IMG/VR virus record: IMGVR_UViG_3300037069_000295
Location: 1 to 21,471 of that record
Direction: 5' to 3' (one strand)
DNA length: 21,471 nt
Source: a virus
The notes under the pieces are model-generated. The model made no database searches and was not told where the DNA came from. It saw nothing but the letters and a program-made list of their open reading frames with translations. A program made the translations under genes and the position numbers. This document shows, piece by piece, positions 15,096-21,099 of this stretch; position 1 is the first letter of the stretch, and each line of letters starts with the position of its first letter.

Positions 15096-15665
15096 ATGAC
15101 TGACAAAGATTGTATCCCCGCTTCGCGCTCGAGCAACGGTACGCCACTGTTCAACTGCGTCTGCCCAGACTGCGGCAAAGTGCGCTTGGCGGATAAGCGA
15201 AAGCTCGAGAGGCCATGTCAACAATGCGCAATGGCTAGGCGCAAAACGCACGGCCTGTCTGACGCGCCAATTTACAGGATGTGGAGTGGCATGGTCGCCC
15301 GCTGCACCTACCCCAGCGCCTCGAGCTACCGCTACTATGGCAGTCGGGGGATTGACGTTTGCAAAGCATGGCGGGATTCGCCATCAGAGTTCTTTTCTTG
15401 GGCCATGGCCAACGGCTATCAAGAAGGGTTGGAAATAGACCGTCGCGACACTGATGGGGACTACACTCCAGAAAACTGCCGGTTCATCCCGCACATGATC
15501 AACTCTCAGCTAAGACGTAATGCGCGGTGCACGCTTGAGCAGGCAAAGCAAGTCAAGCAGATGCTCGAGCAAGGGACGCCCTGCAGAGAAGTCGCGTTGA
15601 CTGTCGGCGTGCCCTACATGAGCGCTTGGCACATCAGCAAGGGCAACACATGGCGCAACGCATAG
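15096..15665 (+). CDS. HNH-like phage endonuclease/DNA-binding protein with Zn ribbon and C-terminal HTH
   Basis: This is a 189-residue protein. An N-terminal Zn ribbon has CxCxxC at residues 21-26 and CxxC at 41-44. Then comes a core typical of a large phage family: GLSDAPIYRMW, YYGSRGIDVCKAW (80-92), and the catalytic-like segment GLEIDRRDTDGDYTPENCRF (111-130) followed by N136 and RRN. The ending TLEQAKQVKQMLEQG, then PCREVALTVGVPYMSAWHI, is a helix-turn-helix of the kind that lets homing-type enzymes or their relatives bind DNA. Proteins of this family are annotated as HNH endonucleases or hypothetical proteins and often move as free-standing genes. It interrupts the lysis cassette between membrane proteins and endolysin, which suggests insertion. 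Cleavage activity is inferred. Confidence 0.7.
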   Translation: MTDKDCIPASRSSNGTPLFNCVCPDCGKVRLADKRKLERPCQQCAMARRKTHGLSDAPIYRMWSGMVARCTYPSASSYRYYGSRGIDVCKAWRDSPSEFFSWAMANGYQEGLEIDRRDTDGDYTPENCRFIPHMINSQLRRNARCTLEQAKQVKQMLEQGTPCREVALTVGVPYMSAWHISKGNTWRNA

Positions 15666-15672
15666 GACTACT

Positions 15673-16143
15673 ATGAACTTTGATGAAGCATTTGAGATCC
15701 TGATCGGCCACGAAGGCGGCTACGTTCACAACCCGGCTGACCCTGGCGGCGAAACTCGCTTCGGTATCTCTAAGCGCAGCTATCCCGAGTTGGACATAAA
15801 GGGTCTGACGCTCAATCAGGCCAAATTCATCTATCGCCGCGACTACTGGGACAAGGCGGGCTGTCCCGATCTGCCGCCCGCGCTCGCCTTTGATGTGTTC
15901 GATGGCGCCGTGAACAGTGGCGTCAATCGGTCCATCAAGTGGCTGCAGGAGGCCGCAGGCGCTAAGGTTGATGGAGTGATGGGGAAAGACACCATGCAAG
16001 CGGTCAAGGCGCTCCACCCGGCCACAATACAGGCCAGGTACAACGGCATACGTCTGGAGTTCATGACCGACTTGGCAACGTGGAAAGACTTCGGCAAAGG
16101 CTGGGCGCGGCGCATTGCGCAGAACCTGCAGAAAGCACCATGA
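15673..16143 (+). CDS. Endolysin, GH108 N-acetylmuramidase-type
   Basis: This 156-residue protein is a clear member of glycosyl hydrolase family 108. The N-terminal motif HEGGYVHNPADPGGETRFGI carries the catalytic Glu (E14), and the conserved FDGAVNSG lies at 76-83. A small C-terminal peptidoglycan-binding_3-type part (WLQEAAGAKVDGVMGKDTM, from residue 90) follows. These enzymes cut the glycan strand of peptidoglycan. There is no signal peptide or membrane anchor, so export needs a holin, in line with the upstream membrane genes. Length is slightly below the usual 165-180. The start has AGGA seven bases upstream. The stop overlaps the next start by ATGA. Confidence 0.93.
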   Translation: MNFDEAFEILIGHEGGYVHNPADPGGETRFGISKRSYPELDIKGLTLNQAKFIYRRDYWDKAGCPDLPPALAFDVFDGAVNSGVNRSIKWLQEAAGAKVDGVMGKDTMQAVKALHPATIQARYNGIRLEFMTDLATWKDFGKGWARRIAQNLQKAP

Positions 16144-16559
16144 GCCCCCTCGACTTCACCGTCCGCTTCATCGGGGAGCCCGGCATATCCCCCCGTGGCC
16201 GTGGCGATGAATGGGTGATGCTGACAGACTGGTACATCCAGGCCGAATCCCTCGAAGGTGAATTGCTCACCCTCAAAGTCCCTGCAGGTTTCACCACCGA
16301 CTTAGCCAGCGTCCCGAGAATCCCCGGTGCATACCTACTGTTCGGCAACAAAGCCCGCAGAGCCGCAATCCTCCATGATTGGCTGTACTCCGAACACTTC
16401 CCCCGCGAGTGGGCGGATTCGGTGTTTTACAGGGCGATGGCGAATGAGATGAACAAGGCAAGTGCTTATGCAATGTTCCTAGCGGTGCGAGTAGGCGGAG
16501 CCTCGTACTATGCCGAGAAGAACCCGCCACACCCTGAAACCAACCGAGAGGCTCCCTAA
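16140..16559 (+). CDS. DUF1353 family protein
   Basis: I take ATG 16140, overlapping the endolysin stop (ATGA), rather than earlier in-frame codons that lie inside the endolysin gene. The 139-residue protein matches DUF1353: VPAGFTTDLASVPR (47-60), then ARRAAILHDWLYSEHFPREW with conserved H79-D80, and a C-terminal helical MFLAVRVGGASYY. This family is common in phage genomes near lysis genes. Its function is not established; the conserved H-D and D residues hint at a metal or catalytic site. The end overlaps the lipoprotein gene as TAATG. Confidence 0.85.
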   Translation: MSPLDFTVRFIGEPGISPRGRGDEWVMLTDWYIQAESLEGELLTLKVPAGFTTDLASVPRIPGAYLLFGNKARRAAILHDWLYSEHFPREWADSVFYRAMANEMNKASAYAMFLAVRVGGASYYAEKNPPHPETNREAP

Positions 16560-16705
16560 TGAAACTCACCCTAGCCCTATTCCTTTGCCTGGTAACTACT
16601 GGGTGCTCCACATTCCGCATGGGGTCCTTTTGCTTCATGGAGTACAGCGCGGAAGGATCTTGTGTCATCCAGAAGAAAGCCCCGGTGAAGCTTCGGCCTG
16701 AGTAA
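16559..16705 (+). CDS. 48-residue lipoprotein at the end of the lysis operon
   Basis: This small gene shares a base with the DUF1353 stop (TAATG). It encodes MKLTLALFLCLVTTGCSTF and a 29-residue tail that ends in KKAPVKLRPE. The N-terminus is a lipoprotein signal: Lys, a hydrophobic core, and a lipobox-like VTTGC, with Cys at 16 and Ser at +2, which favours the outer membrane. Two further Cys residues lie in the mature part. Size and position recall an outer-membrane spanin subunit (Rz1). However, it is not Pro-rich and no Rz partner is visible, so it may be an unrelated lipoprotein. Being a lipoprotein is well supported; its role is not. Confidence 0.7.
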   Translation: MKLTLALFLCLVTTGCSTFRMGSFCFMEYSAEGSCVIQKKAPVKLRPE

Positions 16706-16993
16706 CTAGCCCGCCCTGTCCGCCCCTGCCTGCGCTGGCTGGGCGGCCCTGAATTCGGTTTCTGCATCATCGCCATCCCGTTCATGGGGTATCGGCACAT
16801 CAAGCCATTCGGACCAGTGGAGGTGAAAGCCGGTCTCGCCGTATTCGCTCCCTGGTTCAACGCGAAGAAGCGTGCGGTACTGCAGTGTGTATGACTCGTA
16901 CCACTCGCCACCGTACTGCGGGATATGCAGGCTTGCCTTGGAAGAAGCGCAGGGCTTCCAGCGCATCTGCGTCGATTCGTATGCATCAGCCAT
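16706..16993 (-). CDS. Small accessory protein of unknown function
   Basis: This is a 95-residue protein. I start it at the ATG at 16993 (MADAYESTQMRW), which has AAGGAG about ten bases upstream and overlaps the preceding gene by eight bases. The longer frame to 17122 would overlap that gene much further. It is acidic and Trp/Tyr-rich in the middle (IPQYGGEWYESYTLQYRTLL, then FHLHWSEWLDVP), suggesting a compact beta fold, with an Ala/Gln-rich tail. It is the last gene of the minus-strand operon, and its stop abuts the opposing stop. The family was not recognised. Confidence 0.55.
   Translation of the reverse strand: MADAYESTQMRWKPCASSKASLHIPQYGGEWYESYTLQYRTLLRVEPGSEYGETGFHLHWSEWLDVPIPHERDGDDAETEFRAAQPAQAGADRAG
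16711..16746. terminator. GC-rich inverted repeat at the convergent gene ends (weak terminator candidate)
   Basis: CCGCCC occurs at 16711-16716 and again at 16720-16725, and either can pair with GGGCGG at 16741-16746. Inner GCC/GGC pairs shorten the loop of the second alternative. No T-run follows on either strand, so intrinsic termination is doubtful. It sits just past the plus-strand operon, inside the 3' end of the opposing gene. Confidence 0.25.
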
Positions 16994-17315
16994 GGTCTGT
17001 GCTCTCCTTGGTGGCGCCGCTGAGAAAGGCGCGTAGCTTTGCGAGGGTCGCCGGTTTCTGGCATTTGCATTTGTACTGGCTGCCACAAATTCGCATGCAG
17101 TCCTGCGCGTGCTCGTAGCCATCGTCCAATTCCTCCAGCGCCAGTTGCACCAGAGGGGTGACTGTGGCGAGCGTGGCGGCCTGGGCTTCGGCGATCAGCG
17201 CTTGCAACCCCGCTTCCGAGAACCCGTATGCAGGGTGCGCGGTGTCGGCCCGGTTGCGGTAGCTGGTGGCGCCGTGCTTGCGGGCCAGGGCTTCGAGTTC
17301 ATCGGGTGTCAGCAT
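16986..17315 (-). CDS. Small accessory protein with Cys cluster
   Basis: The start is decided by the ribosome site: AGGAG ends six bases before ATG 17315 but directly abuts ATG 17321. I therefore choose 17315, giving 109 residues beginning MLTPDELEALARKHGATSYR. The N-terminal half is helical and charged. The second half has CMRICGSQYKCKC, a Cys-rich stretch that could bind metal, followed by a basic helix. The start lies 17 bases inside the upstream gene and the end overlaps the next gene by eight bases. The function was not recognised. Confidence 0.6.
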   Translation of the reverse strand: MLTPDELEALARKHGATSYRNRADTAHPAYGFSEAGLQALIAEAQAATLATVTPLVQLALEELDDGYEHAQDCMRICGSQYKCKCQKPATLAKLRAFLSGATKESTDHG

Positions 17316-17787
17316 GGGCATCTCCTGCAGGGTTGGTGCTGATAGAGGCCGCAGCGCGGGTCTGCATGGCTGCGTCGATGGCTGCGCGTGGAGTCTGTTC
17401 GTGCTTGGTCACGATGGCTCGCCATTGCGCGTGCGGTTCCTCTGGTGGCGCTTGGTCCTCGTAGACACGCCACCAGCCGCCATCCTCCATATCGATGAAG
17501 CGTGCAGGCTTGTTGCACATGAAGTCCAGCCGCGCCGCATCGTCCGTCAGCGTGGCATTCCTCGCCTCGGCTGCGGCAAGGGCACTGGTGAGCCGTCGCA
17601 CTTCGTCCAGTGCTTGGGCGCACAGGTCGGAGTTGTAGACGTTGGCGGCGTGGAGGTTCCGCAGTTCTGCGGCGGCCTGCAGTACCCACTTGCTTGGCGC
17701 TTTCGTGCCTTGGGCAAAACCGTCTTCGTCGTACCACTGGAGGAGGCGCAGTGCCTCGGGCTGGGCGGTGTCGATGGTTTCAGTCAT
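17299..17787 (-). CDS. Accessory protein with coiled coil and AAIDAAM module
   Basis: This is a 162-residue protein. ATG 17787 is chosen because AAAGGA precedes it by about five bases and the upstream extension reads as the antisense of nothing conserved. Residues about 33-80 form a helical, heptad-like region (SKWVLQAAAELRNLHAANVY, then DEVRRLTSALAAAEARN). A module follows from D83-A-A-R-L-D-F-M through a Trp-rich strand (GGWWRVYEDQ) and PPEEPHAQW to AAIDAAM (135-141). This module is of a type common in phages of Burkholderiales, as I remember it, and is partly shared with the gene at 18160-18672. No enzyme motif is visible. The role is unknown. Confidence 0.6.
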   Translation of the reverse strand: MTETIDTAQPEALRLLQWYDEDGFAQGTKAPSKWVLQAAAELRNLHAANVYNSDLCAQALDEVRRLTSALAAAEARNATLTDDAARLDFMCNKPARFIDMEDGGWWRVYEDQAPPEEPHAQWRAIVTKHEQTPRAAIDAAMQTRAAASISTNPAGDAHADTR

Positions 17788-18163
17788 GGGTTCCTTTCGC
17801 GCGGATGGCGGCAATCCGCATTGGCGTATCAGGGTGCCTGCGCGGCATAACGTGAGTGATGTTGGCTGACCGCTCCAGATAGCCGTCATCTAGGTTATGG
17901 AATCTGTTGTCGGTTGTGTTCCAGTAGGCGCGAGCCGGAAAGCTGGGGTCGCTGCGCAGTGCCAGCCACACTTCGGCCTCGTCAGACAGTTCCCTGAAAC
18001 GCGATTCCACCTCGGGCGTCCAGTCTTCCCACTCGACTGCCTCCCCCGCGCCCTGGGTGAGTGCGGCCTCCAGCGCGTCCAAGTGCTCGCGGTTGAGGGT
18101 TTCATCGGCGGTTGCGTCAATGACGGCTTGCGCGGCATCCCGCAGTGTCGGTGTCGTGCTCAT
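17780..18163 (-). CDS. Small acidic accessory protein
   Basis: This is a 127-residue protein with GAGG eight bases before the ATG at 18163. Its start overlaps the previous stop by four bases (ATGA) and its end overlaps the next gene by eight. The N-terminal half is acidic and helical (AAQAVIDATADETLNREHLD, then LEAALTQG). The middle has EWEDWTPEVESRFREL. The end has RAYWNTTDNRFHNLDDGYL and a basic tail. The family was not recognised; it may be a small regulator or inhibitor like many early phage proteins, but nothing in the sequence proves it. Confidence 0.55.
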   Translation of the reverse strand: MSTTPTLRDAAQAVIDATADETLNREHLDALEAALTQGAGEAVEWEDWTPEVESRFRELSDEAEVWLALRSDPSFPARAYWNTTDNRFHNLDDGYLERSANITHVMPRRHPDTPMRIAAIRAKGTHD

Positions 18164-18672
18164 GGGGCAACCTCGGGTGGGGTAGGGGTGCTGGGGGCGG
18201 TGACGAGGTCGAGCGCCTTGCTGTATTCCGCATAGTCCTCGTCGCCGAGGTTGTTCCTCAGAAAGCGGTCGATCTCGTAGTACGCAGCGGAGCGTGCCCC
18301 CGTGAGCGGCTGGGGCTGCGCGGTCTTCGTTGGCACGTAAGCCGGGTCTAGCATTGCGGCGTCAATAGCCGCATCCAAATCAGGGCCCCACAACGTGCCC
18401 TCGATTTCATGCCGCACAGTGAACAGCGGTTCGTGCTCCTGCCCTTTCCAACGGCGCAGCCACTGATAACGAACGGCGTCGGCCGGCGCCACGGGCGTGG
18501 CTGCTACTGGTGGCGAGGGGGTGGCGGCGTCATACGGATTTGGCGGCGCGGCAGGTTCCCCAGGCGCCCCAGCGGTGTGATCCCACCAGAATTCGTTTAG
18601 GTCGTCATGCCACTTGCGGCCTGCCTTCAAGCCTTCCTGCCACGCTTGCGCTAGGGTTGGTGCATCAGCCAT
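18160..18672 (-). CDS. Accessory protein with AAIDAAM module
   Basis: This is a 170-residue protein. ATG 18672 has GGAG seven bases upstream, and the product starts MADAPTLAQAWQEGLKAGRK, a helical opening common in small phage proteins. A Trp-rich stretch (NEFWWDH) and a Pro/Ala linker to about residue 64 follow. Then comes the module DAVRYQWLRRW (65-75) through EGTLWGPD to AAIDAAM (101-107). This resembles the C-terminal module of the gene at 17299-17787. The C-terminal part is acidic (DEDYAEYSKALDLV). It overlaps the upstream gene by eight bases. The role is unknown. Confidence 0.6.
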   Translation of the reverse strand: MADAPTLAQAWQEGLKAGRKWHDDLNEFWWDHTAGAPGEPAAPPNPYDAATPSPPVAATPVAPADAVRYQWLRRWKGQEHEPLFTVRHEIEGTLWGPDLDAAIDAAMLDPAYVPTKTAQPQPLTGARSAAYYEIDRFLRNNLGDEDYAEYSKALDLVTAPSTPTPPEVAP

Positions 18673-19309
18673 TGCTATCTCCCTTGGGGGCGGCCACAAA
18701 CTCGCGCACGTCCCAGCGCCCGTCCTCAATGGTCCGCTGGCGATGCCCCTCGTCAACAAAGTGGTGCCACTTCCCTTCGTGCTTAAACAGCCACACCGAT
18801 TCAGCCGGGGAGGGTTCGGCGGGCTGGCCGGCCACGGAGGCCTGGGGGGCGGCATGGCTGAAGCGTGAGAGGATGGCGTGGACAAAACTGTAAATCCGGG
18901 TAGCTTGTGGGCCGCAATCACCCAAGTAAGCCCGCGCCATTGAATCAATCTCATCGTTGCTGGGCGGGTTGTCTTCTCGTTGCGCCTTAGCGGCCTGCCA
19001 TGCGTGCCACGCTATCAAATCGAGTCGAGCAATCCAGCCATCGGGCAATTGGTACGGCTCCCACCACGCCCAAAACTTCGCCTTGTCCGGGGTTTTAGCA
19101 GGTGTTGCTACGGCCGGCACCGTTGCCGCCATTGCAGCGGCCTCAGTGGGGGCGCCCGCTACGGTGAGGGCAGCTGCGATGGCTGGCACATCCCAGTCAC
19201 GTTTCCCCGTGAGACTGCTTGCAAGTTGGTTCGCGGCCTGCATGACTTCGGGCGTCATGCCGCAGCTGGCATCAAATCCATCTGGGTAGTGTTGGTCAGG
19301 GTTGCTCAT
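18665..19309 (-). CDS. Accessory protein with AWQAA motif
   Basis: This is a 214-residue protein with AAGGA five to six bases before the ATG at 19309. It has an Ala-rich helical N-terminal third and a Trp-rich centre (KFWAWWEPYQLPDGWIARLD, then AWHAWQAAKAQRE). A helix with IDSMARAYLGDCGPQ follows, and finally a beta-like ending (ESVWLFKHEGKWHHFVDEGH). The short AWxAWQAA element is also in the next upstream gene. The short ending could be a small protein-interaction domain. No enzyme motif is recognised. Confidence 0.55.
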   Translation of the reverse strand: MSNPDQHYPDGFDASCGMTPEVMQAANQLASSLTGKRDWDVPAIAAALTVAGAPTEAAAMAATVPAVATPAKTPDKAKFWAWWEPYQLPDGWIARLDLIAWHAWQAAKAQREDNPPSNDEIDSMARAYLGDCGPQATRIYSFVHAILSRFSHAAPQASVAGQPAEPSPAESVWLFKHEGKWHHFVDEGHRQRTIEDGRWDVREFVAAPKGDSNG

Positions 19310-19310
19310 G

Positions 19311-19817
19311 TCATTCCTTGGCGGCCAGTGCCGCTATGGGTGGGTCTTGTGGGGTGGGTGGCGCGACCACGTAGAAGTCGGTCGGCATGGTGTGCACAAT
19401 GGCTGCGCGGGCCACCAGGGCACCGTGCGGGATCGTCTCGCACATCCAGTCGGCAGGGTCGCGGCTGTGGCTCTCGCCCAGGTTGCAGCGGTCAATATCC
19501 GACTGCACAGCGTCGCGCATTTCCAGCGTCTGGCCGCCAGCGCAGTCCACGAACCAGCCGACCTGGCCGGCCTTCTTCATCGCCGCGCGGCTCATCAGAG
19601 TGCAGCGGTACACCGGCACCATCGCCGCTATGGATGCAATGGCAGCTTGCCAAGCCTCCCAGGCGGCCTGCTCGATGGGTTCGACGTACTTGCCCTGCAA
19701 TCGGGTCGGCACTTCATCGCCGGAGAAAGTTCCGGCGCCCCATGTGCGTGGCCTCCGGCCTGTCTTCTCCAGGCGGTGCGCCTCAAATCTCGCGCGTGAA
19801 TCAAGGGCGGGGTTCAT
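19311..19817 (-). CDS. Accessory protein with AWQAA motif, Cys-rich C-terminal part
   Basis: This is a 168-residue protein with GGAGG five bases before the ATG at 19817, twelve bases after the SPFH gene's stop. The N-terminal part is basic (RARFEAHRLEKTGRRPRTW). The centre carries YVEPIEQAAWEAWQAAIASI, matching the element in the gene at 18665-19309. The C-terminal part contains four Cys residues (YRC, VDC, RCN, WMC) and several Asp and His residues, which might bind a metal. The function is unknown. Confidence 0.55.
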   Translation of the reverse strand: MNPALDSRARFEAHRLEKTGRRPRTWGAGTFSGDEVPTRLQGKYVEPIEQAAWEAWQAAIASIAAMVPVYRCTLMSRAAMKKAGQVGWFVDCAGGQTLEMRDAVQSDIDRCNLGESHSRDPADWMCETIPHGALVARAAIVHTMPTDFYVVAPPTPQDPPIAALAAKE

Positions 19818-19829
19818 GCTGCCTCCGGG

Positions 19830-20741
19830 TTACTTCTTGGGGCTGACTTCTGGCGTCAGGCTGAGGAATGGGATGGGCGCTCCGCTGTACATGTTGGTAG
19901 GCAATGCGCCGTTCCACTTCTGGGCCTTGGCCAGCTCCACTTCGATGCGTCGCAGTTCGAGCGCGTCCTTGGACTGCGTGAGCGCCGCGTTCTGAATGCG
20001 CAGGGCGTTCGCCTCAGCTTCAGCGGCCTTGGTCACGGCGTACGCGCGGCCGTCAGCCTCTGCCTTGCGGGCCGTGGCTTCGGCTTCGGCGATGGCGACC
20101 TTTTCCTTTTGCTGGGCGCTGACGGTGAGCACCTTGTTCTCGGCCGCTTGGCGCAACTGCTCTTGCGTGACCTTCTCATTGATCGCCGCCATGTAGGCCG
20201 GGTTGAAGGAGAAGTTGGTCATGTCCACATTGATGATCTGCGCGCCATACACGCCGGCCTTGGCTCGGAGTTGGGCAACGATGTCCGTTGCTACCTGTGG
20301 CCGCTTGGCGATCAGGTCGGGGGCGGAGTAGCGTGCCGTGACCGCCTTGAATGCATCCATGCTGGCTGTCTGGATGTACGAGTCAAGGTTGCCGTCGCGG
20401 CTGTATTGCTCGAAGACGTGGGCCACCTTGTCGGGTAGCACTGAGTAGCGCACCACAAGGCTTGTCTTCACGGGTTGCTGGTCAGCAGTGGCGCCATCGG
20501 CGTTCTCAATGCTGGCCTGTTCGGCGCGCACGTTGAACACGCTGAGCTTCTGCCATGGCCAGATAAGCGTGAAGCCTTCCGGCTCGATGCCCTTGATTGC
20601 GCCGCCCACGGTGATGACGCCGCGATGGCCTGTGGGCACTGTGTAGAGCGGCCAGCAGAAAGCCAGAACGATGGCGGCCATCAGGGCGATAGCGCCGTAC
20701 TTGATGTGACGGGAAGTGATGTTGATTTCAGGTGTGCTCAT
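19830..20741 (-). CDS. SPFH/prohibitin-like membrane protein
   Basis: I choose ATG 20741 (GGAG seven bases upstream), giving 303 residues; the longer frame to 20825 lacks a ribosome site and would run into the upstream gene. After a short cytoplasmic start, one membrane helix lies at about 15-33. The SPFH/prohibitin domain follows: TVPTGHRGVITVGGAIKGIE, GFTLIWPWQ, TSLVVRYSVLPDKVAHVFEQ and ALTARYSAPDLIA-like segments. An Ala/Glu-rich coiled coil (about 200-275, KEKVAIAEAEATARKAEADG) and the prohibitin-type ending KWNGALPTN complete it. SPFH proteins form ring or cage assemblies on membranes; bacterial HflKC does so around the FtsH protease. It sits between recombination and accessory genes. 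Its job in the phage is unknown. Confidence 0.85.
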   Translation of the reverse strand: MSTPEINITSRHIKYGAIALMAAIVLAFCWPLYTVPTGHRGVITVGGAIKGIEPEGFTLIWPWQKLSVFNVRAEQASIENADGATADQQPVKTSLVVRYSVLPDKVAHVFEQYSRDGNLDSYIQTASMDAFKAVTARYSAPDLIAKRPQVATDIVAQLRAKAGVYGAQIINVDMTNFSFNPAYMAAINEKVTQEQLRQAAENKVLTVSAQQKEKVAIAEAEATARKAEADGRAYAVTKAAEAEANALRIQNAALTQSKDALELRRIEVELAKAQKWNGALPTNMYSGAPIPFLSLTPEVSPKK

Positions 20742-20781
20742 GTCTTGCTCCAATGAGGTCGGTATCAAATAGCCAGGCTGA

Positions 20782-21099
20782 TCAGAATGGTGGGGCGCTG
20801 TCATCGTCTTGATAACCACCACCATAGCTGTCGTTTCCCCGCTGTGGGGGCTGCTGGCGTTGCTGTGGTGGTTGCTGCGGGCGCTGGGCCGGGCGGCTCT
20901 CCTGCTGTGGTTGCTTGTCCTTGCGCTTGATGGAAAGGCTCAGGAACTGGCCTTTCTGCCCCGACTTTATCCAGCCGTCGAGGAAGTATTCCACGCCGTC
21001 AACGTTGATGGAGCCAGTGCGGTCCGGCTTGTTGCTGCCCTCTTCTTTGCGGTCGTTGATGAAGAGAACTCCACGGTTGGTGTTGTCATACTGGGTCAT
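20782..21099 (-). CDS. Putative ssDNA-binding protein with SSB-like C-terminal tip
   Basis: This is a 105-residue protein whose ATG overlaps the stop of the upstream recombination gene (ATGA). Residues 1-60 form a compact beta-rich domain with NRGVLFINDRK, GSINVDGVEYFLDGWIKSG and FLSLSIKRKD. A Pro/Gln-rich flexible linker (about 61-90) follows, then a Gly segment and an acidic tip DDDSAPPF. A small beta domain, disordered linker and acidic tip ending in Pro-Phe is the layout of bacterial SSB, whose tip recruits partner proteins. The N-terminal domain was not recognised as a canonical SSB fold, so DNA binding is inferred from layout and from the adjacent annealing-protein gene. Confidence 0.55.
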   Translation of the reverse strand: MTQYDNTNRGVLFINDRKEEGSNKPDRTGSINVDGVEYFLDGWIKSGQKGQFLSLSIKRKDKQPQQESRPAQRPQQPPQQRQQPPQRGNDSYGGGYQDDDSAPPF

